From UBA5448 sp045536965 (GTDB lineage: Bacteria > Bacillota > Clostridia > Oscillospirales > SIG627): a stretch of 64,000 nucleotides of DNA. This document shows, one piece after another, positions 28,225 to 35,197 of the stretch (positions are counted from its first letter, which is position 1; the number at the start of each line of letters is the position of its first letter). The position numbers were made by a program, and so were the translations under genes. Under the pieces are notes generated by a model. The model searched no databases. It was given only the letters and a program-made list of their open reading frames with translations, and was not told the DNA's origin. The stretch spans positions 70,055 to 134,054 of the forward strand of contig JAZSON010000021.1 in assembly GCA_045536965.1 (NCBI GenBank). Direction: 5' to 3'.

Positions 28225-28506
28225 ATGAAAAAGAAATTCTCGTTCCTTTCAAAATTCACCTTTCTCTGTGTATTTTGTTTTATAGCCTTTTTAATTGTCT
28301 ACCAGCATCTTAACAACCAAAATTTAAAAGATGATTTGGATACACTGAAAGAAGAACGGGATGCCTATCTTGAAACCATAGATTATTTGACAGCGAAAAT
28401 TTCCGAAGAAGAGCTTGATCCCGAGCTGATCCGTTCTATCGCAAAAGAAAAGCTCAATTTCCGCGAGGAAGGCGTTATTATCTTCGCAAACAACCTCCCA
28501 AACTGA
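28225..28506 (+). CDS. divIC: Septum formation initiator DivIC/FtsB family
   Basis: 93 residues: short basic N-terminus, one transmembrane helix (about residues 9-28), then a coiled coil rich in Leu, Asp and Glu (LKDDLDTLKEERDAYL) and the family segment LRFREEG-like KLNFREEGVIIF near the end. DivIC works with DivIB and FtsL at the division septum. It follows yabQ as in Bacillus, has AAAGGAT as ribosome-binding site, and closes this run with a terminator. Confidence 0.88.
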   Translation: MKKKFSFLSKFTFLCVFCFIAFLIVYQHLNNQNLKDDLDTLKEERDAYLETIDYLTAKISEEELDPELIRSIAKEKLNFREEGVIIFANNLPN

Positions 28507-28521
28507 TTGATTTAAAAAATT

Positions 28522-28549
28522 CCCACGGTGAATTTTCACCGTGGGTTTT
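28522..28549. terminator. Bidirectional terminator between divIC and the 44-residue gene
   Basis: Stem CCCACGGTGAA/TTCACCGTGGG with a 2-base loop, T-run on the plus side and TTTTTT on the minus side. It ends divIC and the convergent small gene. Confidence 0.88.
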
Positions 28550-28552
28550 GTT

Positions 28553-28687
28553 TTACAAATCATCCGCATCCTGTACGGGCACTTCATCGGGAGAATTCGG
28601 TCTGCCTGTATAAGAACCGTCGGGGTCGGTCTTACTTGGAGGATTGGGTCGGATGGTCTTATCCTTGGCTTTTGCGTCTTTTTTCAT
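28553..28687 (-). CDS. Small conserved-looking 44-residue protein with acidic tail
   Basis: A 44-codon gene with a strong GAGGTGA ribosome-binding site five bases before ATG 28687 and a terminator right after its stop. The protein has a Lys-rich start (MKKDAKAKDK), a Pro-rich centre (RPNPPSKTDPDGSYTGRP) and an acidic end (PVQDADDL). It has no hydrophobic segment and is probably intrinsically disordered. From memory, short proteins ending in a similar PVQDADDL occur in Clostridia, but this was not checked. Function unknown. The coding signals (ribosome-binding site, terminator, position between convergent genes) make it real despite its size. Confidence 0.75.
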   Translation of the reverse strand: MKKDAKAKDKTIRPNPPSKTDPDGSYTGRPNSPDEVPVQDADDL

Positions 28688-28732
28688 TCTATTCACCTCA
28701 TTGGTATTATAAACCGCAATGTTTGCGGATAT

Positions 28733-28772
28733 ACAAAAAACGGAGACATCTTCACAATGAAGTGTCTCCGTC
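28733..28772 (-). terminator. Terminator of the zinc-ribbon membrane protein gene
   Basis: On the minus strand GGAGACACTTCA pairs with TGAAGATGTCTCC (one bulged base), followed by TTTTTT. It lies about 17 bases after the stop at 28789. Confidence 0.85.
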
Positions 28773-28788
28773 GTTTTACAAATTCAAT

Positions 28789-29478
28789 TTATTGAACGGA
28801 AGTGCCGCAGTTAGTGCAGAAGAGAGCGCCGCTTGCAACTTCTTTGCCACAGTTGGTGCAGAATTTCTTTGCAGGTGCTGCAGGCTCTTGTGCGGGAGCG
28901 GCTGCTTCAACAGCAGGTTCTAAAGCAGTGGTTTGAGCCGCAGGTGCGGTAAAGGGAGCGTACTGGGGAGCAGCGTTTTGCTGGGGAGCTGCATAGTTAA
29001 AAGACTGGGGTTGCCGGGGAGCCTGGAATTGGTTGTCTACAGGAGCGATGGGTTTATTTTTGTTTGCGGGAATCTTCATGTTGATCTCGGAAATGTTGCG
29101 GCAGATAATGAGAATGAGCATGATAAATTCGTAAACGATACGAACAAGGATGTTTCCTAAAGTGATGATCAAAAGGAAATCAAGGAAAGCACCACCTTGG
29201 AACAACAAGAAGAACGAATCCAAGGTGATCCAAATGGTAATGATCAAATAGGAAATACGAACGATCGCGTCAAGAAGCAAGGTTCTGAATCCAAGGAAGT
29301 TATAAAGCAAACCTTTAAAACCTGTAAACTTGCCGTCATTGGATCTCTTCAAAAACATGAAGTAAAGAAGAAGTCCGCCGACCAAAGCCAAAACAAATGC
29401 AAGAATGGTCAAAGCAATAGAGCCGCCAAGAGAAGAGCCGTAGATGTCGCCATAATAACCGCCGGAAAATGCAAACAT
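28789..29478 (-). CDS. Membrane protein with C-terminal zinc ribbon
   Basis: 229 residues from MFAFSGGYYGD, whose ATG has AAAGGGGT upstream; the longer frame is rejected. Parts: about three hydrophobic helices (residues 15-130), a low-complexity Ala/Pro/Gln linker (about 150-205), and a C-terminal zinc ribbon with CTNCGKEVASGALFCTNCG (CX2C-X10-CX2C). The order, membrane part then linker then zinc ribbon on the cytoplasmic side, is common in Firmicute proteins of unknown role. It has its own promoter and terminator. Confidence 0.8.
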   Translation of the reverse strand: MFAFSGGYYGDIYGSSLGGSIALTILAFVLALVGGLLLYFMFLKRSNDGKFTGFKGLLYNFLGFRTLLLDAIVRISYLIITIWITLDSFFLLFQGGAFLDFLLIITLGNILVRIVYEFIMLILIICRNISEINMKIPANKNKPIAPVDNQFQAPRQPQSFNYAAPQQNAAPQYAPFTAPAAQTTALEPAVEAAAPAQEPAAPAKKFCTNCGKEVASGALFCTNCGTSVQ

Positions 29479-29513
29479 AGTAGTGTGTACCCCTTTCAAA
29501 ATATATTGTACAC

Positions 29514-29542
29514 AGTATATATCACACCCATTGAAAAGTCAA
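29514..29542 (-). promoter_or_regulatory. Promoter for the zinc-ribbon membrane protein
   Basis: Minus strand TTGACT (29542-29537), 17-base spacer, TATACT (29519-29514). Confidence 0.75.
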
Positions 29543-29574
29543 GTGTATTTACACTTTTTTACGACAAATTATTC

Positions 29575-29603
29575 TTGATTTTTGGGGATTAAAATGATAT
29601 AAT
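29575..29603 (+). promoter_or_regulatory. Promoter for the hemolysin-III-family gene
   Basis: TTGATT (29575-29580), 17-base spacer, TATAAT (29598-29603), about 60 bases before the start codon. Confidence 0.75.
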
Positions 29604-29663
29604 TTTTTTAAAAACCAGCATACAATGTAAACTGACAATATATGGAAACAAGGTGAATTTTTC

Positions 29664-30338
29664 ATGCCGAAAAAAAGCATACTCGAAAAAATCAAACTCC
29701 CCTCTTACACACGCGGCGAGGAAATATTCAACATGGTCACCCACATTGTTGGGGGCGGTCTCGGCATCGTCATGTTCGTTCTTTGTATTATATTTTCATC
29801 CCTCCACGCCGATCCTTGGGCGATCGTAAGCAGTGTGATATACGGATTTACCCTGATCGTGATGTTTTGCGTATCCAGCCTTTACCACGGACTGAAAAGC
29901 GAAGTGGCCAAAAAGGTCATGCGCATCATCGATCATTGTGACATCTATTTCTTTATCGCGGGCACATATACACCTATTCTTCTCGCAGGCGTTCGTCCCA
30001 TCAATCCCACAGTGGCTTGGATTGTCTTTGCGATTGAATGGGGATTTGCACTTCTCGCCTCCCTCCTCAACGCCATTGATTTGGCAAAATTTAAAATATT
30101 TTCCATGATCGCCTATCTTGCGATGGGTTGGGCGGCTATTTTCGCTCTCAAATCCACCATTGACGCCTTGACCTTTACAGGCTTTTTGTGGATTCTCACA
30201 GGCGGCATCGCTTACACCATCGGCGCTGTGCTCTACGGCATTGGAAAAAAGAAGCGTTACATCCACGCGATCTTCCATATTTTTGTGGACATCGCGGCCA
30301 TTTTGCAGTTTGTCGGTATTTTTTGTTATGTGATTTAA
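29664..30338 (+). CDS. Hemolysin III family (PAQR-like) membrane protein
   Basis: 224 residues with seven transmembrane segments. Family marks: EEIFNMVTHIVGG with an early His (about residue 27), SSLYHGLKS in the second or third helix, DHCDIYFFIAGTYTP (about 91-105), and HAIFHIFVDIAA near the end. The conserved Asp/His set resembles the zinc-dependent hydrolase site of PAQR proteins. Bacterial members are named for hemolysis but their cellular role, probably lipid hydrolysis or membrane homeostasis, is unsettled. Ribosome-binding site AAGGTGA. Single gene with its own promoter. Confidence 0.88.
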   Translation: MPKKSILEKIKLPSYTRGEEIFNMVTHIVGGGLGIVMFVLCIIFSSLHADPWAIVSSVIYGFTLIVMFCVSSLYHGLKSEVAKKVMRIIDHCDIYFFIAGTYTPILLAGVRPINPTVAWIVFAIEWGFALLASLLNAIDLAKFKIFSMIAYLAMGWAAIFALKSTIDALTFTGFLWILTGGIAYTIGAVLYGIGKKKRYIHAIFHIFVDIAAILQFVGIFCYVI

Positions 30339-30391
30339 AGACAAAAGGAGAAATCACAAAAATTGCTATGAAACACACGCCAAAATTTCAC

Positions 30392-30427
30392 ATAAATGTT
30401 GACAATTATACATTTATTGGCTATAAT
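30392..30427 (+). promoter_or_regulatory. Promoter with overlapping palindromic operator for the amino-acid transporter
   Basis: Consensus promoter TTGACA (30399-30404), 17-base spacer, TATAAT (30422-30427). A perfect inverted repeat, ATAAATGT (30392-30399) and ACATTTAT (30410-30417) around ten bases, covers the -35 box. Its placement suggests a repressor site. The regulator is not identified. Confidence 0.7.
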
Positions 30428-30459
30428 GACATAAGAAATTAAAATATGGAGGTCTTAAC

Positions 30460-31296
30460 ATGAGAAAGATTATTTCATTCGTACTTATCCTTGCATTTTC
30501 TTTCTGTTTTACAGCCTGTGGTGATGATGTCACCGCTAAAGTCATCGATATAAACCTGACCCAAGAAGAATATGCTTTCGGTGTCGACAAGAATCAACCC
30601 GAATTGCTACAACAAGTCAATGATTTTATCGCAGAAATCAAACAAAACGGCAAACTTGAAGAAATCACCAACAAATATTTCGGCGACGGCACACCCACTC
30701 CTGTTACCTCCGCTGTCAAGGATTCATCCAAGGATCAGCTCGTCGTTGCTACCAACGCTGCTTTTGAACCCTTTGAATATACCGACGGCGACAAATACCT
30801 CGGTATTGATATGGAAATTGCTTATCTTTTGGCACAGAAGCTCGGCAAAGAGCTCGTGATCGATAACATGAACTTTGATGCTGTTTGTCTCTCGGTCGGT
30901 CAACAGAAATGCGACATCGCCATGGCAGGCTTGACCATCAAAGAAGACCGCAAAGAACACGTTAACTTCTCTTCCCCCTACTATGAAGCATCACAGAAAC
31001 TGATTGTTCGCAGCGACGATTCCACCTTTGACAACTGCACCACCGCTGCTGATGTGGAAGCCATCCTCAAAGGCTTTGATAACACCACAAAAATCGGCGT
31101 TCAGAACGGTACCACCGGTCAGTTCTACGTCAAAGGCGATGCTGGTTGGGAATTCGATGGCTTTGCTACCACTTGCGTCGGTTTCGCCAACGGTTCTCTG
31201 GCCGTTCAAGACATGCTCAACGGAAATGTTCAATATGTTGTGATTGACTCCGCCCCCGCACAATTCATCACCGCTGCCATCAACGCAATGAAATAA
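30460..31296 (+). CDS. Amino-acid ABC transporter binding lipoprotein, apparently circularly permuted
   Basis: 278 residues, lipoprotein signal ending FTAC followed by GDD. A polar amino-acid binding protein (SBP family 3) captures substrate outside for the permease and ATPase that follow. The usual order is altered. The segment after the lipobox (LTQEEYAFGVDKNQPELLQQ through TNKYFG, about residues 35-70) looks like the C-terminal helix pair that normally ends such proteins. After a linker (GDGTPTPVTSAVKDSSK) comes the usual N-terminal strand LVVATNAAFEPFEY (about 90), lobe 2 (DIAMAGLTI, FSSPYYEASQKLIV), and the protein stops at VVIDSAPAQFITAAINAMK, just where the C-terminal pair should follow. 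This is a circular permutation at the lobe-1 C-terminus (inference from motif order). Ribosome-binding site GGAGG. Confidence 0.88.
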   Translation: MRKIISFVLILAFSFCFTACGDDVTAKVIDINLTQEEYAFGVDKNQPELLQQVNDFIAEIKQNGKLEEITNKYFGDGTPTPVTSAVKDSSKDQLVVATNAAFEPFEYTDGDKYLGIDMEIAYLLAQKLGKELVIDNMNFDAVCLSVGQQKCDIAMAGLTIKEDRKEHVNFSSPYYEASQKLIVRSDDSTFDNCTTAADVEAILKGFDNTTKIGVQNGTTGQFYVKGDAGWEFDGFATTCVGFANGSLAVQDMLNGNVQYVVIDSAPAQFITAAINAMK

Positions 31297-31317
31297 ACCA
31301 ACAAAACATTCATTTAG

Positions 31318-31362
31318 AGCCCGTGTATCTCATCGGATTTCGGTTGAGTGCACGGGCTTTAT
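31318..31362 (+). terminator. Hairpin between binding protein and permease genes
   Basis: AGCCCGTG (31318-31325) pairs with CACGGGCT (31351-31358) around an internal region with further pairing; only a short TTTAT follows. Probably a partial terminator or mRNA-stabilising hairpin that lets the binding protein be made in excess over the membrane parts. Confidence 0.6.
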
Positions 31363-31374
31363 ACAAGGTGCACA

Positions 31375-32085
31375 ATGGGAAATTTTGAAAGAAAAATTGA
31401 AGTATTTTTTGAAGTTCTAATTGATAAGGGCGGATACAAACAGGTACTCGAAGGACTTAAAAACACCCTCATGATCGCCGTGCTCGGTTTGATCATCGGT
31501 ATTGTAATCGGTACTTTGATTGCGGCAGTTCGTGTGATGCCCAAATATAAAACCTTCCCCAAGGTGTTAAACGGCTTTTGCGGCTTATATGTCGGTTTTT
31601 TCCGCGGCACACCAATGGTGGTTCAGCTTCTCGTCTTTTATTACGTCTTGATGCCGTTGATGGGTTTGAATCTCAATTCTGTCAATGTTGCGATTTGCGT
31701 ATTTGGCCTCAACAGCGGCGCTTACATATCGGAAATCATGCGAAGCGGTATTCAATCGGTGGATCACGGACAAATGGAAGCGGGCAGAGCACTCGGTCTC
31801 ACCTATACCGCCACCATGATAAAAATTGTCATTCCGCAGGCCGTGAAAAATATACTCCCGACTTTGGGCAATGAATTCATCGCACTCATCAAAGAAACAT
31901 CGGTTGTCAGCTTTGTCGGTGCTACCGATCTGTATGTTGCTTTCAGTTATATCGCAAGCAACAAATACGAATTCATGGTTCCCTACATTTTCATGGCGCT
32001 CATTTATATCGTCCTTGTTATGGCCATCACCCTCTTGATTAAGTTGATGGAAAGGAGTTTGAAGAAAAGTGATAGAAGTCGTTAA
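31375..32085 (+). CDS. Polar amino-acid ABC transporter permease
   Basis: 236 residues from MGNFERKIEV, with AAGGTG a few bases upstream. About five transmembrane helices. The HisM/GlnP-type family is shown by GFFRGTPMVVQLLVFYY and the EAA loop EAGRALGLTYTATMIKIVIPQAVKN (quoted in part: EAGRALGLTYTATM). The single permease probably works as a homodimer. Its 3' end overlaps the ATPase gene by 17 bases. Confidence 0.9.
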   Translation: MGNFERKIEVFFEVLIDKGGYKQVLEGLKNTLMIAVLGLIIGIVIGTLIAAVRVMPKYKTFPKVLNGFCGLYVGFFRGTPMVVQLLVFYYVLMPLMGLNLNSVNVAICVFGLNSGAYISEIMRSGIQSVDHGQMEAGRALGLTYTATMIKIVIPQAVKNILPTLGNEFIALIKETSVVSFVGATDLYVAFSYIASNKYEFMVPYIFMALIYIVLVMAITLLIKLMERSLKKSDRSR

Positions 32086-32824
32086 TCTCCAAAAAAATTA
32101 CGGCAATCTCCGTGTATTAAACAATATTTCCGTAACCATCAACAAGGGTGAGAAGGTTGTTATTATCGGGCCATCCGGTTCCGGGAAATCGACGTTTTTG
32201 CGTTGTCTGAATTGTCTTGAAGATCCAACCTCCGGAAAAATCATCTTCAACGGAACAGATATCGCTGATATTAAGGTAGATATCAACGTACACCGTCGCA
32301 AAATGGGCATGGTTTTTCAACAATTCAATTTATTCAACAATAAAACCGTTTTAGAAAACATTATGCTCGCCCCCGTTTATGTCGGCATGAAAGAACGCAA
32401 GAAAACGGGCAAGTCCAAATATGAAATTATTGAAGAATCCAAAAACAGAGCCATGGATCTTTTGGTCCGTATCGGCTTGGAGGACAAAGCGGATGTTTAC
32501 CCCTCTACCCTTTCAGGCGGTCAAAAACAGCGTGTTGCCATCGTGCGATCCCTTGCCATGAATCCCGAAGTCATCCTCTTTGATGAACCGACAAGCGCGC
32601 TGGATCCTGAAATGGTTGGCGAGGTGCTCGATCTGATCAAAGAACTGGCGCAGGGCGGCATGACCATGGTCATCGTTACCCACGAAATGGGATTTGCCAG
32701 AGAAGTTGGCACACGACTCTTCTTTATGGATGGCGGACAAATCGTGGAAGACCGCAAACCAGAGGAATTCTTTACCGATCCCCATTCTCCTCACGCAGTA
32801 TATTTTCTTTCAAAAGTGTTATAA
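32069..32824 (+). CDS. Polar amino-acid ABC transporter ATP-binding protein
   Basis: 251 residues, GTG start with AAGGAG 11 bases upstream inside the permease gene. All ABC motifs are intact: Walker A GPSGSGKST (about residues 33-41), Q-loop FQQFNLF, signature LSGGQ, Walker B VILFDEP, and switch His in VTHEMGFA. It energises uptake by the preceding permease and the permuted binding protein. Family members (GlnQ/HisP type) import glutamine, histidine, arginine, cystine and similar; the substrate is not readable here. A terminator follows directly. Confidence 0.93.
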   Translation: MIEVVNLQKNYGNLRVLNNISVTINKGEKVVIIGPSGSGKSTFLRCLNCLEDPTSGKIIFNGTDIADIKVDINVHRRKMGMVFQQFNLFNNKTVLENIMLAPVYVGMKERKKTGKSKYEIIEESKNRAMDLLVRIGLEDKADVYPSTLSGGQKQRVAIVRSLAMNPEVILFDEPTSALDPEMVGEVLDLIKELAQGGMTMVIVTHEMGFAREVGTRLFFMDGGQIVEDRKPEEFFTDPHSPHAVYFLSKVL

Positions 32825-32828
32825 ACAA

Positions 32829-32862
32829 AATGGCTATGACCAAAACGGTCATAGCCATTATT
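32829..32862. terminator. Bidirectional terminator after the amino-acid transporter
   Basis: Perfect stem AATGGCTATGACC/GGTCATAGCCATT with a 5-base loop. It lies between the convergent ATPase gene (plus) and acyltransferase gene (minus). Confidence 0.85.
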
Positions 32863-32879
32863 TATGTCTATACGCACCA

Positions 32880-33614
32880 TTACAAGATCAATGTAAATAT
32901 AGCAAGAAGAATCGGCTGGTGTAAAAGGTAAATCAAGAGAGAATGTCTTCCGATCCATGCAAGCGATTTGCACTTTCCCTTGGAAAGTATATTGAATCGG
33001 TTGTATTTCTTAAGCCAATGATAAGAAAAATAGCCGCAAGAAAATATGAAAATCCATGGAAATATCGGGAAATAGTCGGCCGAAACCAAATCTGTAATTG
33101 AAAAACCAAGATATGAAAGAATCAGATTTCTACTTTGAGAGATGGGCAGTGTGAAGAATTGAATCATTCCCACACCGATATAGCCTTCATATATATGTTC
33201 GGTGCATAAAAATAAAAACAGAGACACACCGATTGAAACCGCGGGATGTAACGATTTTATAAAACGGTCAAGCAGCGCAAAGATCAACATACAAGAGCCG
33301 AGAAAAGTTAAAATTCCAAACAGTATGCTGATTTGATCGGATATGAGGGTGGTTACAACGGTTATCATGATGCCAAACGATAATACCACCGCGCCTCTTT
33401 TGAAGGGATTGCGGGAAAAAGAAAAACAAAATCCACTGATAAAAATGAATAAAATACATCCAATCTTTTGCCAGCACATTACAATATCCGATTCTATCCA
33501 AAGGGGATAGAATCCATAAATATAAAACAGATCAAACAAAAAATGAAAAATGACCATATCCACAACGGCAACACCGCGCAGGATATCAATAAGTGGCAAT
33601 CTTCTCTCGTTCAC
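32880..33614 (-). CDS. HGSNAT/DUF1624-like membrane acyltransferase
   Basis: 244 residues, about seven transmembrane helices. The start MNERRLPLIDILRGVAVVDMV holds the family entry motif (R.xxxID.lRG.av..Mv.FH), with a conserved His in VIFHFLFDL. Related to heparan-alpha-glucosaminide N-acetyltransferase-like and YeiB-like proteins, which are thought to pass acyl groups across the membrane onto sugars. The link to the polysaccharide operon 1 kb away is possible but not shown, because it has its own promoter. Confidence 0.8.
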   Translation of the reverse strand: MNERRLPLIDILRGVAVVDMVIFHFLFDLFYIYGFYPLWIESDIVMCWQKIGCILFIFISGFCFSFSRNPFKRGAVVLSFGIMITVVTTLISDQISILFGILTFLGSCMLIFALLDRFIKSLHPAVSIGVSLFLFLCTEHIYEGYIGVGMIQFFTLPISQSRNLILSYLGFSITDLVSADYFPIFPWIFIFSCGYFSYHWLKKYNRFNILSKGKCKSLAWIGRHSLLIYLLHQPILLAIFTLIL

Positions 33615-33650
33615 ACGTCTCCCCTCCTTTATTTCGAATCGTTTAATTCT

Positions 33651-33679
33651 ATTTTAACCACCCAAACAAACAAAGTCAA
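33651..33679 (-). promoter_or_regulatory. Promoter for the DUF1624-like gene
   Basis: Minus strand TTGACT (33679-33674), 17-base spacer, TAAAAT (33656-33651). Confidence 0.7.
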
Positions 33680-33709
33680 GGACTATATCGCTATCTCGAT
33701 ATAGTCCTT
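33678..33709 (-). terminator. Terminator-like hairpin after the 53-residue membrane protein gene
   Basis: Perfect 13-base stem AAGGACTATATCG/CGATATAGTCCTT with a 6-base loop. On the minus strand it is followed by TTGACTTTGTTTG, which also holds the next promoter's -35 box. Confidence 0.7.
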
Positions 33710-33739
33710 ATGTGATTTATATTCAATTGTATCAAAAGA

Positions 33740-33901
33740 TTACTCTTCCTTTTGATTTGTATTCACATGAATATCATCACAAGATTCACCACATGCATCC
33801 TCATTATCTTCATATAAGGAATTTAAACGAAGCAGACACCACATGATGAATAAATGAAATAGAACAAGAATAACCAATACGATTGCAAAAATGTTTGTCA
33901 C
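33740..33901 (-). CDS. Small single-pass membrane protein with acidic Cys-containing tail
   Basis: 53 residues from GTG 33901, six bases after a GGGGGT ribosome-binding site; a longer frame upstream lacks one. One transmembrane helix (IFAIVLVILVLFHLFIMWCL) is followed by a short acidic tail with CGESC (CX3C) and several Asp/Glu. It lies between the CapE-type gene upstream and a terminator hairpin downstream. No family recognised and no function assigned. Confidence 0.55.
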   Translation of the reverse strand: MTNIFAIVLVILVLFHLFIMWCLLRLNSLYEDNEDACGESCDDIHVNTNQKEE

Positions 33902-34060
33902 ATTACAACCCCCAATAAAACTCACACTGCTAACGTTGGATATGACTATGAAAAAAGGCGGTTTTATAAAAGATAAAAACATAGCGTTAGCAGGGACTGC
34001 ATTTTATATTCTTAACAGGATTGTTGCATCGTATTCTAAAAAAACGAAATATGAGACTGA

Positions 34061-35101
34061 TTACTTTTTAGCCAATTCTTCTTGAATGTATGCCAATGAT
34101 GCGATCTTATCCTTGGTTTCATCCACACTCAAAAGACGGGTATTATGAGAATTAAACTCGGTCAATGTGTTGCGTTCGGCATCGCCTTTATTAAAATACT
34201 TGTCATAATTTAAACCGCGCTTATCACAGGGAACACGGTAAAAGTCGCCCATATCAATTGCATTTGCACATTCTTCATTGGTAAGAAGCGTTTCGTACAT
34301 CTTTTCACCATGACGAATGCCGATGATTTTAATTGCATTTTTATCCCCGCCAAACAGTTCACAAACCGCTTCAGCTTGGGTCTTTATGGTGCAAGCGGGA
34401 GCTTTCTGAACAAGAATATCACCACTCTCACCGTGTTCAAAAGCAAAGAGTACAAGATCTACCGCTTCATCAAGTGACATGATGAATCTGGTCATGGTCG
34501 GATCGGTAATGGTAATAGGATTGCCGTTTCTGATTTGATCGATCCACAAGGGAATAACAGAGCCGCGCGAACACATCACATTACCATAACGTGTACAGCA
34601 AATTTTGGTTTTTTCGGGACTGACAGTTCTGGATTTCGCTACGATGACCTTTTCCATCATTGCCTTTGAGGTTCCCATGGCATTCACGGGGTATGCAGCT
34701 TTGTCGGTTGAAAGACAAACAACATTTTTAACGCCCGCTTCTATTGCAGCATTTAAAACATTTTCCGTTCCCAAGACATTTGTCTTAACAGCTTCGATCG
34801 GAAAAAACTCGCAGGAAGGGACTTGTTTGAGAGCGGCGGCGTGGAAAATATAATCTACGCCATGCATCGCATTCTTTACAGAGGCGAGATCTCGAACATC
34901 ACCAATGTAGAATTTAATTTTCTCCGCAACCTCCGGCATCTTTGCCTGAAATTCGTGACGCATATCATCTTGTTTCTTTTCATCGCGTGAAAAGATACGA
35001 ATTTCTCCAATGTCGGTTTTCAAGAACCGATTCAGGACGGCATTGCCAAAAGAGCCTGTACCGCCGGTGATAAGCAAAGTTTTGTTTGTGAAAAGTGACA
35101 T
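34061..35101 (-). CDS. CapE/WbjB-type UDP-GlcNAc 4,6-dehydratase (inverting)
   Basis: 346 residues from MSLFTNKTLLITGG, whose ATG follows an AGGAGAG site. Extended SDR: NAD-binding GGTGSFG (about residues 12-18), HAAALKQVPSCEF, and an MxxxK catalytic pair in AMGTSK in place of the usual YxxxK. CapE is known for an S-M-K triad, so this favours the inverting dehydratase that starts UDP-L-FucNAc-type sugars rather than PglF. The CapF and CapG partners that finish FucNAc are not in the window. It is the last gene of the polysaccharide operon, with a 96-base AT-rich gap before it that may hold a weak internal promoter. Confidence 0.85.
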   Translation of the reverse strand: MSLFTNKTLLITGGTGSFGNAVLNRFLKTDIGEIRIFSRDEKKQDDMRHEFQAKMPEVAEKIKFYIGDVRDLASVKNAMHGVDYIFHAAALKQVPSCEFFPIEAVKTNVLGTENVLNAAIEAGVKNVVCLSTDKAAYPVNAMGTSKAMMEKVIVAKSRTVSPEKTKICCTRYGNVMCSRGSVIPLWIDQIRNGNPITITDPTMTRFIMSLDEAVDLVLFAFEHGESGDILVQKAPACTIKTQAEAVCELFGGDKNAIKIIGIRHGEKMYETLLTNEECANAIDMGDFYRVPCDKRGLNYDKYFNKGDAERNTLTEFNSHNTRLLSVDETKDKIASLAYIQEELAKK

Positions 35102-35197
35102 GATTTTATTCTCTCCTGTCAAAGTATATTATATTATTAATCAATATTATTTATAAAAACACCAAAATACAAGTGACTCAAAAAATATGAATACGTA

